Source: Trileptium ribeirensis
Lineage: Eukaryota; Nematoda; Enoplea; Enoplida; Thoracostomopsidae
DNA length: 64,000 bases
Direction of reading: 5' to 3'
Assembly: GCA_030248225.1 (NCBI GenBank)
Contig: JASANE010024944.1
Coordinates: forward strand, 1 to 64,000
Made by a program: the position numbers and the translations under genes. This document shows positions 35,011 through 45,900 of the stretch, piece after piece; the first letter of the stretch is position 1; every line of letters begins with the position of its first letter. A model generated the notes under the pieces. That model searched no databases and had not been told where the DNA came from. It saw only the letters and a program-made list of their open reading frames with translations.

Positions 35011-38000
35011 TATTGAATTATTAAATTGTTAGTTGATTGTTTTTGTACTCGTTGTATGATGTTTTGTCTACTGCATACGTTGGCTATCAAAAGAGGCGGG
35101 CGTAACTATGACTCGTCACTCACGGTTTATATAATGCTGCACCTGCGTACTGTGTGTAGGCTTTGTTTGTGCGTGCTTTCTACAACAGACTTCGGGGGAA
35201 TGTTCTCAATACTCGAATTCTGGCTCGCAAGCGAGCTTCACTAGTTATATGTATAGCTATTTGCCAGCGTGATCTTCGTGACTGCAATACTGTTACATGT
35301 TATTATCTTGTATCTAATCAAATGCACATATAGCAATCACACTCCGGATTTACAACGAAATGTATAAGGTTCGTGTAGTTACATACGATTCATGTTACGT
35401 TGTTTCAATATTAGCTTTATGATATCGCTAAACACGGATCGTGTGTAGTTTAAATTTGAAATGATATATATAGTTCCGTCTTCAAGATTTAGGAATATTA
35501 TGTAACATTATTTTGTCTTATGACGTTTAAATGCATGTTCCGACAGGTTATGTTGCCACAGGTGTCCTGCATGTACTGTCGTTAACGATATATTTTTTAG
35601 TAATATGTTATAGGTCTTCTCCTGAGTGTTGATGCTTTAGGGGTCAAATTGAACCATTAAGTTGCCTGATATTCGTAATACATCTACTAAATAGTACCTA
35701 TTTATGGGAATAATATACATGTTATTCAGCGAAGAGTTTTGCTGCAAGAGTATTGAAACTATAATGTGGTGATCCGAACAGAAGCTGAAACGTTTAGAAG
35801 TTCAGTAAAAACATAATAAAAACATATTTTATATTAACATTATGTTGCATTTTCGGACTTGTCTTATAAGAATTATATAATTACATGACTGAAACATTAA
35901 AATGTGAAAACGGGTATTTTATTGCGCTTTTTGTTCGAACGTTTTGTTCAACTGTAGTGAGTGTAGTCTGCAAGTTTCCAACGTTAAAATGTATGAAGCA
36001 ACAGAATCAATATTTGGACCAACTTAACCAAAAGATAGGGTGGGTAATGCGGAATAAGTGGTGGCGCATTCGAGGTAACACTGGATCATCTTCGGGTAGG
36101 TAAACCTAGAAACAACAGAAGACCGTTTAACAGGTATAATGGAATCAAGTTGGTCTGTAGAGAGCAACACCATCACATTCCAAAAAACGAATATGGACGA
36201 CTTTAAATTTTCCGGAATCCAGACGTGACTAACCAACAGAAGCAGGCTATATCAGGGAAATCTGGGTGGTCGAGTGTAAAATCCTTGAAACATATCAAAC
36301 TTGGAGCTTTTATTTATGTTAAGCCTTATATAACACAACTATCGTAGTCAGCGTGCCGGAAAAATATATATAGACCACTTTAGACGGGTGGAAACTGGTA
36401 CATAGCCAAACCACTTTATGGGCTAAATTGCGGAAATCAGGTTGGTCGACTCCGAAACCTAGAAATTCATAGAAAAGTAAGATATGGCGATGTCGGAACC
36501 TAGATAATAAAACCGTCGCATTCCATCACCTAACATAAGCAATTATATAAGGTAACAACACGCAATAACATACCGAATTTTAAAAAATTGTATTTATGGC
36601 AAAGCATTGACTAACCACATTCAGGTTCACATCAGATCAGTGAGTGGTGACAAAAAACAACGATGATCACAGCAAGACCGTATCCTGGATGATGTGACGT
36701 ATATGACGGGGACACGGTCCTCGAAGCAGACATAATAGCAACATGTGGCAAATAACCTAAATTTTGCGCCATTTTAGCCTAAAAGAACGGATCACAACTA
36801 TGAGCATTCAGTTAAAGATTAAATCGCCATCGCTTTACCTGTAGATTGAAAAAAATTTTTGTTGAAATTCTTCCACTCGAAGATGATTTATTAGTTATAT
36901 CGATAAATGAACAAGAAATTTTCACGATTTTTCCTGCTAGAACTCAGCTCACTGCGCTTGCTTCGTTACAAATATGTACTACATAGATCTGCAATATCTA
37001 TGTAAAATGAACAATTTGCTATTCGCAAATATATATGACATTTCACTAAAACTTGGCGTTCATAAAACGCGTTTTAATCGACAAGTTTGAAATATGTCAG
37101 GTATTTCAGAGACACAGATTTTTGACACACAATCAGCAAATAAACTATAAAACATTGGTGATAATGGCGAAAACAATGTTATTCCAAACAAACTTGGCTG
37201 CAAAAAAACTTAGTTTTGAGGAAATTTTAGCAAAAAGCATAAGATGAGTATATACAGTATTTTCCTTAAGGAGGATGCTTCATGCCGGTTTGTAATGTCC
37301 CCGGACAACGTCGATCTCCAGGAAACTAGTCCCACCGCTACACTCCGTGCCACGGCATGTGGATAAAGTTCTCTGGGAAACAAGCTTCTACCTAAACGTT
37401 GTCTTAACCAGTTTTTTCCAAGCTTTCCAGCGCTGCTGTCGCCAAATCAGTACCCCTTCCTTTGTCATAGACACCCGCAAAAGGAATTCATCCATCATGT
37501 CAACATATATACACATCTCTTGTGTTATAAGTCACACCGGTATAAATTAAAGTTCAGATTACTATATTACTCACGAATACCATGGGCCCGGCAACATATA
37601 GGTCTGAGACATTAGACACACTGCTGCGAGTCCTCTGCATTGTTCATTGCGACCTTTGAAAAAACTAAAAACGATAGCGTCACATAGGGCATCTAACCAA
37701 ATACGAGTCGATAACAGATGAAGCGGCACTCCGTTCGACCGCTAACGCAAACTTAGCTTTTGTTAAAATTTATTTCCGTGTATTGAACCGGAACAATTTA
37801 TTATTCTTAACGCCACACTGCTTGCTACGAAATTTCACGCGACGGATAACGTATTTAGTATATAAGCGTACGTCGGTAGCTGTATTCGAAGGACGCTTCG
37901 AAACAATGTCCGTACCGATAGTTTAATGTTACGTGAAATCCAGCCTATGTAGGTGTGCCTGCCATGTGGAACATTAAGATATCTCTAGCAAGGCCACAAC

Positions 38001-39053
38001 GTTTTTTACTCTAGTGTCGGAGAAAAATGTAAAAGCGCCACAGTCTGGAAGGACTGTTACAAAAATACAGCAGACATTTGTATACATAAAGGCAATATCT
38101 TTTCTAATATCTACAATGTGGCCAGCTATGTAAATGGCACGATAGAGAATATTCCAAGACTAAGGTGCGGTGGTTGACATCCATAAGTATATTCAGATAT
38201 CCTTTAATTATATATAATATTGGATGCTTTTTCGTTGAGACCTTTGGGCTTCCCTACATTTGAAACTTGTGTGATCCTTTACGGTCAGAGAGCGACAGGA
38301 AACGTTACGTCTTCTCTATTTATTTTACGATGTTTATTTAACACTAAGTTTGTACTTTAATACTTTAGTTCAGCAATTTCAAATACATTGTCGAATGTTA
38401 CATAAACACAGAAAAATGCTAATTGCATGCAAACTTCTCCAAATTGAAGAGATGTACCACCACGTATTTTGTGCCAGTTTCGCTTCACCCCGGTACAGAA
38501 TAAGTGTCTCTTGTTTGTGCCTCCTTCGAATATTTCTTGTTCCGCTTGGGCCAATTGTCCTATCTCAATTTTTGTCTCGAGCCCATGTATTTGGTGGAAA
38601 GATACACCAAATACAAAAAAGAGTGGCGCAGAATACTAAAACAGGTCGATTGTGCGATGTGCTGAATTATCAAAGCACGCTTTCTTTAAAGCGCCGTGTG
38701 TTGCATTAATTATCGTTTGTATTTTGAAGCGTGTTTGCCAAAGATAGAATTGAAATGTAGTAGATATACTAATATAAACACATGCAGCGACAATAATATA
38801 GCAAGAAGTGGTATCAACCATGGTAATTACAAAAGATAGTAATCATTCTAGCCGAATATCACGGAACTATTCTGCAAATATTCCACTTGTACAATGACTA
38901 TTCCATTTCACAAGTAATATATATATATACTATTGTATTCATATTTATGGTGTGTTCCTGTCCTGAAAATTTCATATAATAAAGGTTGCTGCTAAAGCTC
39001 GTTAGTTTACTCATTAATTTCAGCTATTTAATATCAAATCTCATATTTTTACA
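35011..39053. other. AT-rich, no gene recognised
   Basis: Only short unsupported frames. A stretch at 36000-36700 has recurrent phrases (AACCTAGAAA, GGTTGGTCGA, CCACATTCAGGTT) suggesting an old degenerate repeat. The last bases before the GPCR (TATTTTTACAG, ending about 39054) would make a good 3' splice site for a 5'-UTR intron. Confidence 0.35.
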
Positions 39054-39089
39054 GCGCGTTATTAAATTGTATCCTGTCCAATTTTCGCC

Positions 39090-40754
39090 ATGACATCCAG
39101 CCTGGAAACATACATAATCAATCGAATCCTGGCAGTGAAGAAAGTTACATCGATTGATTGTGACAACTGTCAACGCAGCACCAACAATAATAATTCATTT
39201 ATTGCAATGCGTTATTCAATTGCGTCTTCACTTAGCAACGCGGCTAGACTGTCTCTACACAAATTTTCTAAAGACAATAACAACCGCTCCGCATCAAGTG
39301 CGTTCTTCAACGTCACATCACAATCGTTGCTCTCAGCTGGAGGCTTCGATGTTTGCGAGTACACGGTCACCAATCATTTGAACATCCGATTTGGGCTCCT
39401 CGTTGTCGTCCTGTGTGCATTGTGTCTGTTGGGTACCCTCGGGAACGTCCTTTCGATCATCGTCTTTCTTCAAAAACAAATGCGTTCGTCCAGCAATAAT
39501 TTTCTAATTGTGCTTGCCGTATGCGATACCGGTGTTTTGTGGGCAACGATAATGTTGTACAGTGTGGAGGTGTACTATGACTATGCGAGTAGTGTTCGGC
39601 TGTACAATGCTTGGTTTTCCTATGTACGGATTATGTTTTTGCTAAGCCATATTTTTCAAACGGGTGCCGTTTATGCGACCGTCGCAGCGACTGCTGAACG
39701 CTGTATGATTTCATCGTATCCACGGTGTGCGCGTGTTTGGTGCACACATAAAAATGTTTTATGGATCATATTCGTTCTTAGCCTCGGCGTTATTAGTGTT
39801 AATTTATCACGTTATTGGGAATTATCCGTCGTTGAAACCGTTAACTGCACAACAGCGACAGGATTCGGACGTTATAAGCTTGCCGAGGGTCCGCTTTTAC
39901 GCAATCCAATATACGTTCGCTATTATTCAGCATATTTATGCAATATTTTGTTCATATTCATACCGTTTCTATTTCTACTACTGACCAATTTAACGGTCGC
40001 GCGTCAAATATATCTTGGTCGCGATCGAGGCACACGAACTACGGTATACAAGCGACCAACGCTAACCAGACGTTTTGCAACAAAAAAAGCGACTCCTAGG
40101 CAAGTACCATCGTGCCACAACAATGCAGAATGTGATAACAACAACGTTACCACCGCTAAAAGTGTATATCAAACATCGTACAACTTTAGTTCCGTCAGAA
40201 CAAGGACAAGTTGCTATAACAATTCTAACAATAAAGACTTCGGTGTTGAATCGACTGCAACTGTACGTGTGATCCGTCGTAATTTCTATACTCGGGTTAG
40301 CCAAAGATTCCATGAACGTACCCAAGTGTGGAATAAGACGCGTGCTAAATCGAAAGCCAATGCCAAAGCAACAACGACAACAGCAGCTGTAACAACGTTT
40401 ATTAGTAACGGTGAACTGACTCCGATGGCCGACTTATCCACCATCTATATCCCACATCAAGCTCGGCACGAGAAATGGATAAGACGACACAAAGGACGCG
40501 ATGCTACAGTGATTTTGCTGGTCGTTGTGTTCGTATTTCTTGTATGCAACGCTCCAGGGGTCCTATTGTCGACTTTGGAACAAGTACAGCCGAGTTTGCT
40601 GAAGAAATACGGCGAATTTTATGCGTTTGCGCGTGATGCAACAAACATTCTGACTACGCTAAATTCAGCAACTAATTTTCCAATCTACGTCATATTTGGT
40701 CATGAATTTAAGAGAACTCTTGGCGGTATATTAGCTTGTAGCAACGCTAACTAA
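39090..40754 (+). CDS. FMRFamide-receptor-like peptide GPCR (class A)
   Basis: An intact single-exon 554-residue seven-transmembrane receptor. It has a long Ser/Asn-rich N-terminus without a clear signal peptide (about 1-95, with N-glycosylation sites such as NVT near 74). TM1 is about 101-127 with LGNVLS, TM2 has the LAVCD aspartate at 146, TM3 is about 178-204, TM4 about 221-241, TM5 about 277-308, TM6 about 471-494, TM7 about 511-536. DRY is replaced by ERC (203-205) and NPxxY by NFPIY (529-533). The stretches SSYPRCARVWCT, NLSRYWE and LLRNPIYVRYY match the pattern of FMRFamide-type receptors (PxRARxxCT, NxPRFFE, ELRxNxxY). Intracellular loop 3 is unusually long, about 160 residues, basic and Ser/Thr/Asn-rich. 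It likely signals through G proteins at the plasma membrane on binding an RFamide-like peptide; the ligand is inference. The first ATG is chosen; M40 is an alternative. AATAAA at 41257-41262 is a possible poly(A) signal. Confidence 0.85.
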   Translation: MTSSLETYIINRILAVKKVTSIDCDNCQRSTNNNNSFIAMRYSIASSLSNAARLSLHKFSKDNNNRSASSAFFNVTSQSLLSAGGFDVCEYTVTNHLNIRFGLLVVVLCALCLLGTLGNVLSIIVFLQKQMRSSSNNFLIVLAVCDTGVLWATIMLYSVEVYYDYASSVRLYNAWFSYVRIMFLLSHIFQTGAVYATVAATAERCMISSYPRCARVWCTHKNVLWIIFVLSLGVISVNLSRYWELSVVETVNCTTATGFGRYKLAEGPLLRNPIYVRYYSAYLCNILFIFIPFLFLLLTNLTVARQIYLGRDRGTRTTVYKRPTLTRRFATKKATPRQVPSCHNNAECDNNNVTTAKSVYQTSYNFSSVRTRTSCYNNSNNKDFGVESTATVRVIRRNFYTRVSQRFHERTQVWNKTRAKSKANAKATTTTAAVTTFISNGELTPMADLSTIYIPHQARHEKWIRRHKGRDATVILLVVVFVFLVCNAPGVLLSTLEQVQPSLLKKYGEFYAFARDATNILTTLNSATNFPIYVIFGHEFKRTLGGILACSNAN

Positions 40755-41640
40755 AATTTTCACCATCAGTAAGCGTGGCGTTACTTATCGCAGCCTGCCT
40801 ACTGTGACTGAAGTTCACACAATAGGTACTTTACGTCTGTATCGTATATTCGCTATAAATCTAAAAACTAGGATGTCATTATTGTTTATCAATTACATGA
40901 GGTTAGCCTTGAAATATTATTGAAAGCATTAAAAGACTTCAAAACCTGTCAGTATATTTTCAATTTCTTATGTACAGAGTCTTGTGCGTGTAAATGTAAC
41001 CAAGGATATAAAATGAATCAGATGTTAATCTTTAAGCCAATCTTGTTTCACGATAAGATGTCTTTTGTTGCTCTTCGTTCAGTTACGTATTGCTTAAAAG
41101 GTAGCTAGTTACGTGTATTACCACTTCTCGACAGTGTCAGGCACACCGTGTCTTCTGGTAGTTTTATTGACAGTGTTCGGAATTATTTGAGCAATGTTCA
41201 TATGGGCTAGATACAAATATTGTAAATTTAGAAAAAACTGCACAGGACAGTTGACTAATAAACCGCATTAGCTACAGACGGTGTCCGTTATAGTTAATTC
41301 GAGCCTAGTTAGCAGCTAAGGGTGTGTACGACACTGTCAAGAAAAAATGTAGTAGCTAGGGGCGTGTGGTACACCTTCCGCAATTGATTTACAGTATGGG
41401 TGTCACCCTGACTGTCTATACGGTAAAGTCGCGACTACAGGGGTCCAAAAGTTCCAAACAGCGGTTTGTTTCCAAACAACATTATAACGTGAACGCCGTA
41501 TTCGCGCAATATATATGATCGACTAAATGATACAATACTCCAGCATTGTTAGCACGTTTGATTCATCCTAATGTTTGACTAACAAGTTGATGTTCTTTCA
41601 AATCTGGACTTCCAGCAAATGTCATTCGTTCGCTGTTTGA
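40755..41640. other. GPCR 3' region, no other gene
   Basis: No coding signal. AATAAA occurs at 41257-41262. GTGTNNNACAC-type phrases near 41140 and 41320 (GGCACACCGTGTC, GGGTGTGTACGACAC) look like short imperfect repeats. Confidence 0.35.
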
Positions 41641-41649
41641 TGACCACTC

Positions 41650-42720
41650 GGGTAAAAAAATCTAAAAAGATGCAACATTGATTTGTTCGTGTTGAGTATT
41701 GGCACGCTTTAGCCTTGAATTTAGAGACTCACTACCGTTATTTGTAGAAAGGTATCCCAATGCTGGTCCTCCCAACCATGTAGACAAATCTAGCCATTGC
41801 TTTTAAAGTATGCAAAAAATTTAGCTACCTCTTCTGAATCAGTGTATGCTCACTTGGCTGAAAGCAAATCTGCCCATGTACGAAACAGGTCGTTGCAGTA
41901 TCATAACTACAAGGCTTTTATATCTTCTTCCACTGCTTTCCAGACCTCAGGTGCAAAATTTTTCTCTTTATTTTTCCGTAACGCATATATTACATGGGCC
42001 CATCACATGAGGCGCTTTACAGTCGGGAACTGCATTGCCCATGCTGGCGTGATAGCTGAACAGCCGTCTGCCATTATGTATGTTGGTGCATAATTCGCTT
42101 CGTAAACTTGAGCGATTTCCTTGACTACTGTGCCGAATAACTCACACTATGCATCAGCCCTTTCATCAGTTGAGACGGTGACTATACAATCGGATGAAAT
42201 CGTTTGTCAGCATCAAATAATCCACATACCATAAGCGGACAATCGTTGAGCAATATTTCATACGTGGTATTTACTTGTAGCAGGTCACTGTTGAGAGCAC
42301 GGCTGATAAGAAACTGCGTTGAGAGAAACATAAATAGATGTTGCGGTCCATTAACTCTGTAATCAGGTAGAATATATAAATCATGGTTTCCTCCCGGATG
42401 GATTGAATGCTCTTGGCACCATTTCTCGACGTCAGCTGAATTCAAATTTGCTGGTATTGTTACACTTCTTCGACAGTACGCTACACAATTTCGCAACTTA
42501 ACATCGGGAACGTTGTTGTACCCTTCACTTGCGAGGTTTCTCCGAATCGTTTGAAGGCTTGAACCAGATGAAACAAAAAGCTTGACTTTCTTCTTCATCT
42601 GAGAGTTGAGGCCTTACCGCGACGGGTTCACAACGTCATGGGCATACAAACCTTTGCGGTAGATTTTAAAGCTTCCACTCGGCGTTGCTGCCAAAAAATA
42701 GAACATTTTCAATTCTTGAA
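41650..42720 (-). pseudogene. Decayed MULE-type transposase
   Basis: Minus-strand reading gives an upstream piece with FKIYRKG (a FLYWCH-like tail), an in-frame TAA, then an intact 138-codon segment (42598-42182) with VEKWCQEHSIHPG, LLQVNTTYEILL and LFDADKRFHPI. A 1-base frameshift near 42181 follows, then YIMADGCSAITPAWAMQFP, RLM-stop-WAHV, KNFAPEVWKAVEEDIKAL, WADLLSAK and finally LKRANTQHEQINVASF. This order fits the MULE transposase domain (first catalytic Asp in DxTY, second in ADG, CxW/H after it, NNxLxxxNxxIKREHT at the end). The first catalytic Asp reads Asn (VNTTY), and at least five stops are present, so it is inactive. The third acidic residue could not be placed. No terminal inverted repeats were found. 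Confidence 0.75.
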
Positions 42721-43266
42721 TGATCGAAAAAACGACATTTGAAATATTTTAAACATTGCATTAGATGTAGAAATAACATTTTGGACTTTATAAACGACAG
42801 TACCCCTTGCGGTGAATCATCGCCATATATAAATCATGGTTTCTTCCCGGTTGGATTGAATGTTCTTGGCACCATTTATCGACGTCAGCTGAATTCAAAT
42901 TTGCTGGTATTGTTACACTTCTTCGACAGTACGCTACACAATTTTGCACTTTAACATTAGGAACATTGTACCCTTCACGTGCGAGGTTTCTCCGAATCGT
43001 TTGAAGGCTTGAACCAGATGAAACAAAAAGCTTGACTTTCTTCTTCATCTGAGGGTTGAGGCCTTACCGCGACGGGTTCACAACGTCATGGTCATACAAA
43101 CCTTTGCGGTAGATTTTAAAGTTTCCACTCGGCGTTGCTGCCAAAAATAGAACATTTTCAATTCTTGAATGATCGAAAAAACGACATTTGAAATATTTTA
43201 AACATTGCTTTAGATGTAGAAATAACATTTTGGACTTTATAAACGATAGTACCCCTTGCGGTGAAC
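42374..43266. repeat. ~450-bp tandem duplication of the transposase 5' part
   Basis: 42374-42817 and 42826-43266 are two head-to-tail copies over 90% alike, each carrying the N-terminal transposase segment (KLFVSSGSSLQTIRRNL, CVAYCRRSVTIPANLNSADV) on the minus strand. Copy 2 loses reading after HDLY at the junction. The duplication happened after insertion of the element. Small indels (CAACGTTGTACCC vs CATTGTACCC) separate the copies. Confidence 0.85.
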
Positions 43267-43269
43267 TAA

Positions 43270-44290
43270 ACTCACAAACCTCCAGAAATTACATAAGTAC
43301 ACTGAAGTACTGAATAAAATGAACCAGACTTAACAAATGAAGTGAAGTTGTTGCTAAAACTAATTCCGTATTTATACCAAAACTTATGTTTTCCTTGTGA
43401 GATTTGTTCTCATGGTTATAAAGATCATGGTTATCTTTTGTAGATTTCGTATCATTTCTCACGATTTTTGCGTTACCGTTTTGTGCTCATCAATTTTCGC
43501 ACAGTTCGGTAGTATTCTGACAATTCATAATAATTCTGACAAATCATCATTTCAGCGACAAAATGAAATTTACTAAATGAAATGTTATAAAATGAAAGTT
43601 TTCTAACAAGTCAGCCATTGTTTTGACAAATCCATCTCTAAATTCTGACAATTAATATTTCTCCGAAAATACTCACGGACAATGCGTAAAAAATGAACGT
43701 TTATTCAAAAAGCTCATTTTAGGTGTGTTGGCTCAAGATCGAAGGCTTGACTTAAATATTAATGTATCTCTAACACATCCATTATAGGTTTAAGCGTATG
43801 GTTCAAACAATGTATCAACATAACCAAGAGTGCATTAGGGATGCCTAATTAACTCTGATATAACTGGTTACAGGAAGCTAGCAAAAACACTAGAAGTTTC
43901 AGCTTAGCTTTAGCTAGCATGAACGAAATTAATATCAGCTGTGGAAAATATGAATGCGCGTTATCGTATAACTATTGTGGAAGCTCGACCAAATGTGTAA
44001 CTACATTTGCTACAAACCTAGTATATGGATTCAATAAAGCAAAACACTAAGAGTGACATTTACATTAGTTAAAAGTAACTTCAGTAACACATCAGTTAAA
44101 TCACTACTGTGAGACCATAAGGCAATTAAATTTAAAAAATTGCGTGTTATGCTACGTTTATTAACAAAAAGCAAGCTCTGCTGCAGAAAGTTTTTTAGGA
44201 ACGGATATTCCATATTATATTTCTTAAGCAGAAATATGTTACAGCAGTATGTTATGTTCCCTAGTTACATCGTTGTTCTTATCTAAGTGT
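43270..44290. other. AT-rich, no gene recognised
   Basis: Contains reiterated TTCTGACAATTCAT/TTTTGACAAATC phrases at 43510-43650. No coding frame was supported. Confidence 0.35.
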
Positions 44291-44427
44291 AGAACAATGG
44301 AAAAGTGGATATAAATGGCGGAGGTGGTGGAAAGGCTTGATCACCTACCCTCCTATCCCAATGAAGCATGGGGCCGTTTATCTCTAGCCCTAGTATTCAT
44401 AAGGGCAGGGACCGTTAACTTGCACAC

Positions 44428-44907
44428 GTGGCCAGTGGTATGATGATGTCCTCCCTTGGCATAACTGTCATGTTCAAACCGGTGGGTCAAAATGGGCTGT
44501 TGTGGTATGCTGCAGCTTTGACCTTTACACAATCCCGTACCCTGCGCGATGGATGTTCACCAATGGCCTATTTTGCCCCGAAAGATAAGTCGTATGCACC
44601 CTCTGCATTGCTAGTCCCGCTTAACGGAAGCTACGGGCAACCACAACCCGTATTAATTATTCAATGGCTTATAATCGATACACAGCTTGCAAGTAGTAAT
44701 TTGATACTTCATTTAGTTTATCGATGTCTACAATCTATCCAGCGCTCAAGGAGAGCCCCGACCACCTTTGTTGCCTATATCAGCGCATACGACCAAAATA
44801 GGTTGATGTTAGAGTGTTTACTTAATGCACATCGAAACCCAGAAGACATCAAACGCTGTTATAATGAAATATTGAGCCGGCTCATACTTGACTTACTTAT
44901 ATTCTGA
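44428..44907 (+). CDS. Unassigned 159-codon open frame
   Basis: An ATG-started frame of 159 codons in a GC-richer island (about 44.29-45.0 kb). It reads partly like a globular protein (PSALLVPLNGSYGQPQPVLI, then RNPEDIKRCYNEILSRLIL), but I recognise no family. Its length is near what chance could give, and there is no flanking transposon or promoter signal. It may be a remnant of a mobile element or a lineage-specific gene. Confidence 0.25.
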   Translation: MASGMMMSSLGITVMFKPVGQNGLLWYAAALTFTQSRTLRDGCSPMAYFAPKDKSYAPSALLVPLNGSYGQPQPVLIIQWLIIDTQLASSNLILHLVYRCLQSIQRSRRAPTTFVAYISAYDQNRLMLECLLNAHRNPEDIKRCYNEILSRLILDLLIF

Positions 44908-45156
44908 GACGCTGCTGGCTATTACCAAACGAAACTATGGGACACCTAGCGTAACCGAAGGCTAATAGGTTGGCCTAACCAGTTCCGGACTTCCTAATGC
45001 GAACAGATACATTTGTGAGATCCCTCTATACAGCACAACGTTTCCTGAAAGCAACACGGTTACACATGAGCTTTGGACCGCGTTTCCAAACCAACATTGT
45101 ACCTAAGCTTGTTCGATTGATGTTTATGAGCAACCATGAACGTTAACACTACCAAG

Positions 45157-45297
45157 GGAGCAGCAATATGGGGCGAGGTGGCCCCCTCACTTTTCGGCCA
45201 AAATCGGTAAAATAGGAGTTTCACTTTGGCACCCTCAATTTTGCCTCATGGCTACCCCACTTTGAGTCGCCCCATATCCGAATAGCGATCTGCTGCC
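45157..45297. repeat. Palindromic MITE-like element
   Basis: GGAGCAGCAATATGGGGCGA at the left pairs with TCGCCCCATATCCGAATAGC and GATCTGCTGCC at the right. Inside, GGTGGCC faces GGCTACCCCAC. The length is about 140 bp with no coding capacity. This fits a short foldback element. Confidence 0.65.
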
Positions 45298-45851
45298 CTG
45301 AACGCTACTCAAAGACGCCAGCGCCTAGAACATTCCCTCGATCCACTGAGGGATCATCCGCCACACTTGGGTACCTCTAACTTAAGTTGAATAGGAATCC
45401 CGCTATCAGAAGCATTTCAGGACCCGCTTAGCACAACCTGAAAGACCTCAAAGGAATCCTTTCCAGACCGACTAGTCTTTTAATCCTTACGTCGAAAGTT
45501 TAAATCCTATGCCAGATGTGAACAGTAAATTAATAGCTGTAAGCGAGTTACGGCGTGATTATTCTTTCGATCGATAAATTTTCTGCTACCAACCTAGTGT
45601 TTGAAGTGTTGCTAACCTTCAATGAATCTCCGTTAAGCTTGCTCTTAAAAGCCATAGAGCTTCAAGCACAGAAGCTTTACCAAAAAACAATCAGCTTATT
45701 ATGCCGGCATGAAAGAGAAAGCAAGTGAAATTTATTTATTGACGCGCTGGATCCAATGGAATGATACCTTGACATGATAAAATCATACACAGTCATGCGT
45801 CAATGTAATTGTATATATGCGTAGAAAAAGCTATCTGTTTATATATTTCAG

Positions 45852-45900
45852 CCCTGGCCTAGTCGCTACAAATATCGCCAGAGACGAAGAAGCGAACAAG
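45852..45900 (+). CDS. SDR gene A, penultimate exon
   Basis: This 49-bp exon lies between TATATTTCAG and GTATTG. It reads (x)PGLVATNIARDEEANK, the segment after the catalytic YxxxK in classical short-chain dehydrogenases, where PGxVxTxI positions the cofactor nicotinamide. It starts in phase 1 (one base completing a Ser or Cys codon) and ends in phase 0, which joins in frame to 49836. The upstream exons of this gene (TGxxxGxG, NNAG, catalytic Ser/Tyr/Lys) could not be found to the left in this window. They may be very far, lost, or already rearranged. Confidence 0.75.

Noticed and set aside
44415..44450. Further R180 copy at ACACGTGGCCAGTGGTATG
   Set aside because: Only about 18 bases resemble R180 and no flanking blocks match.
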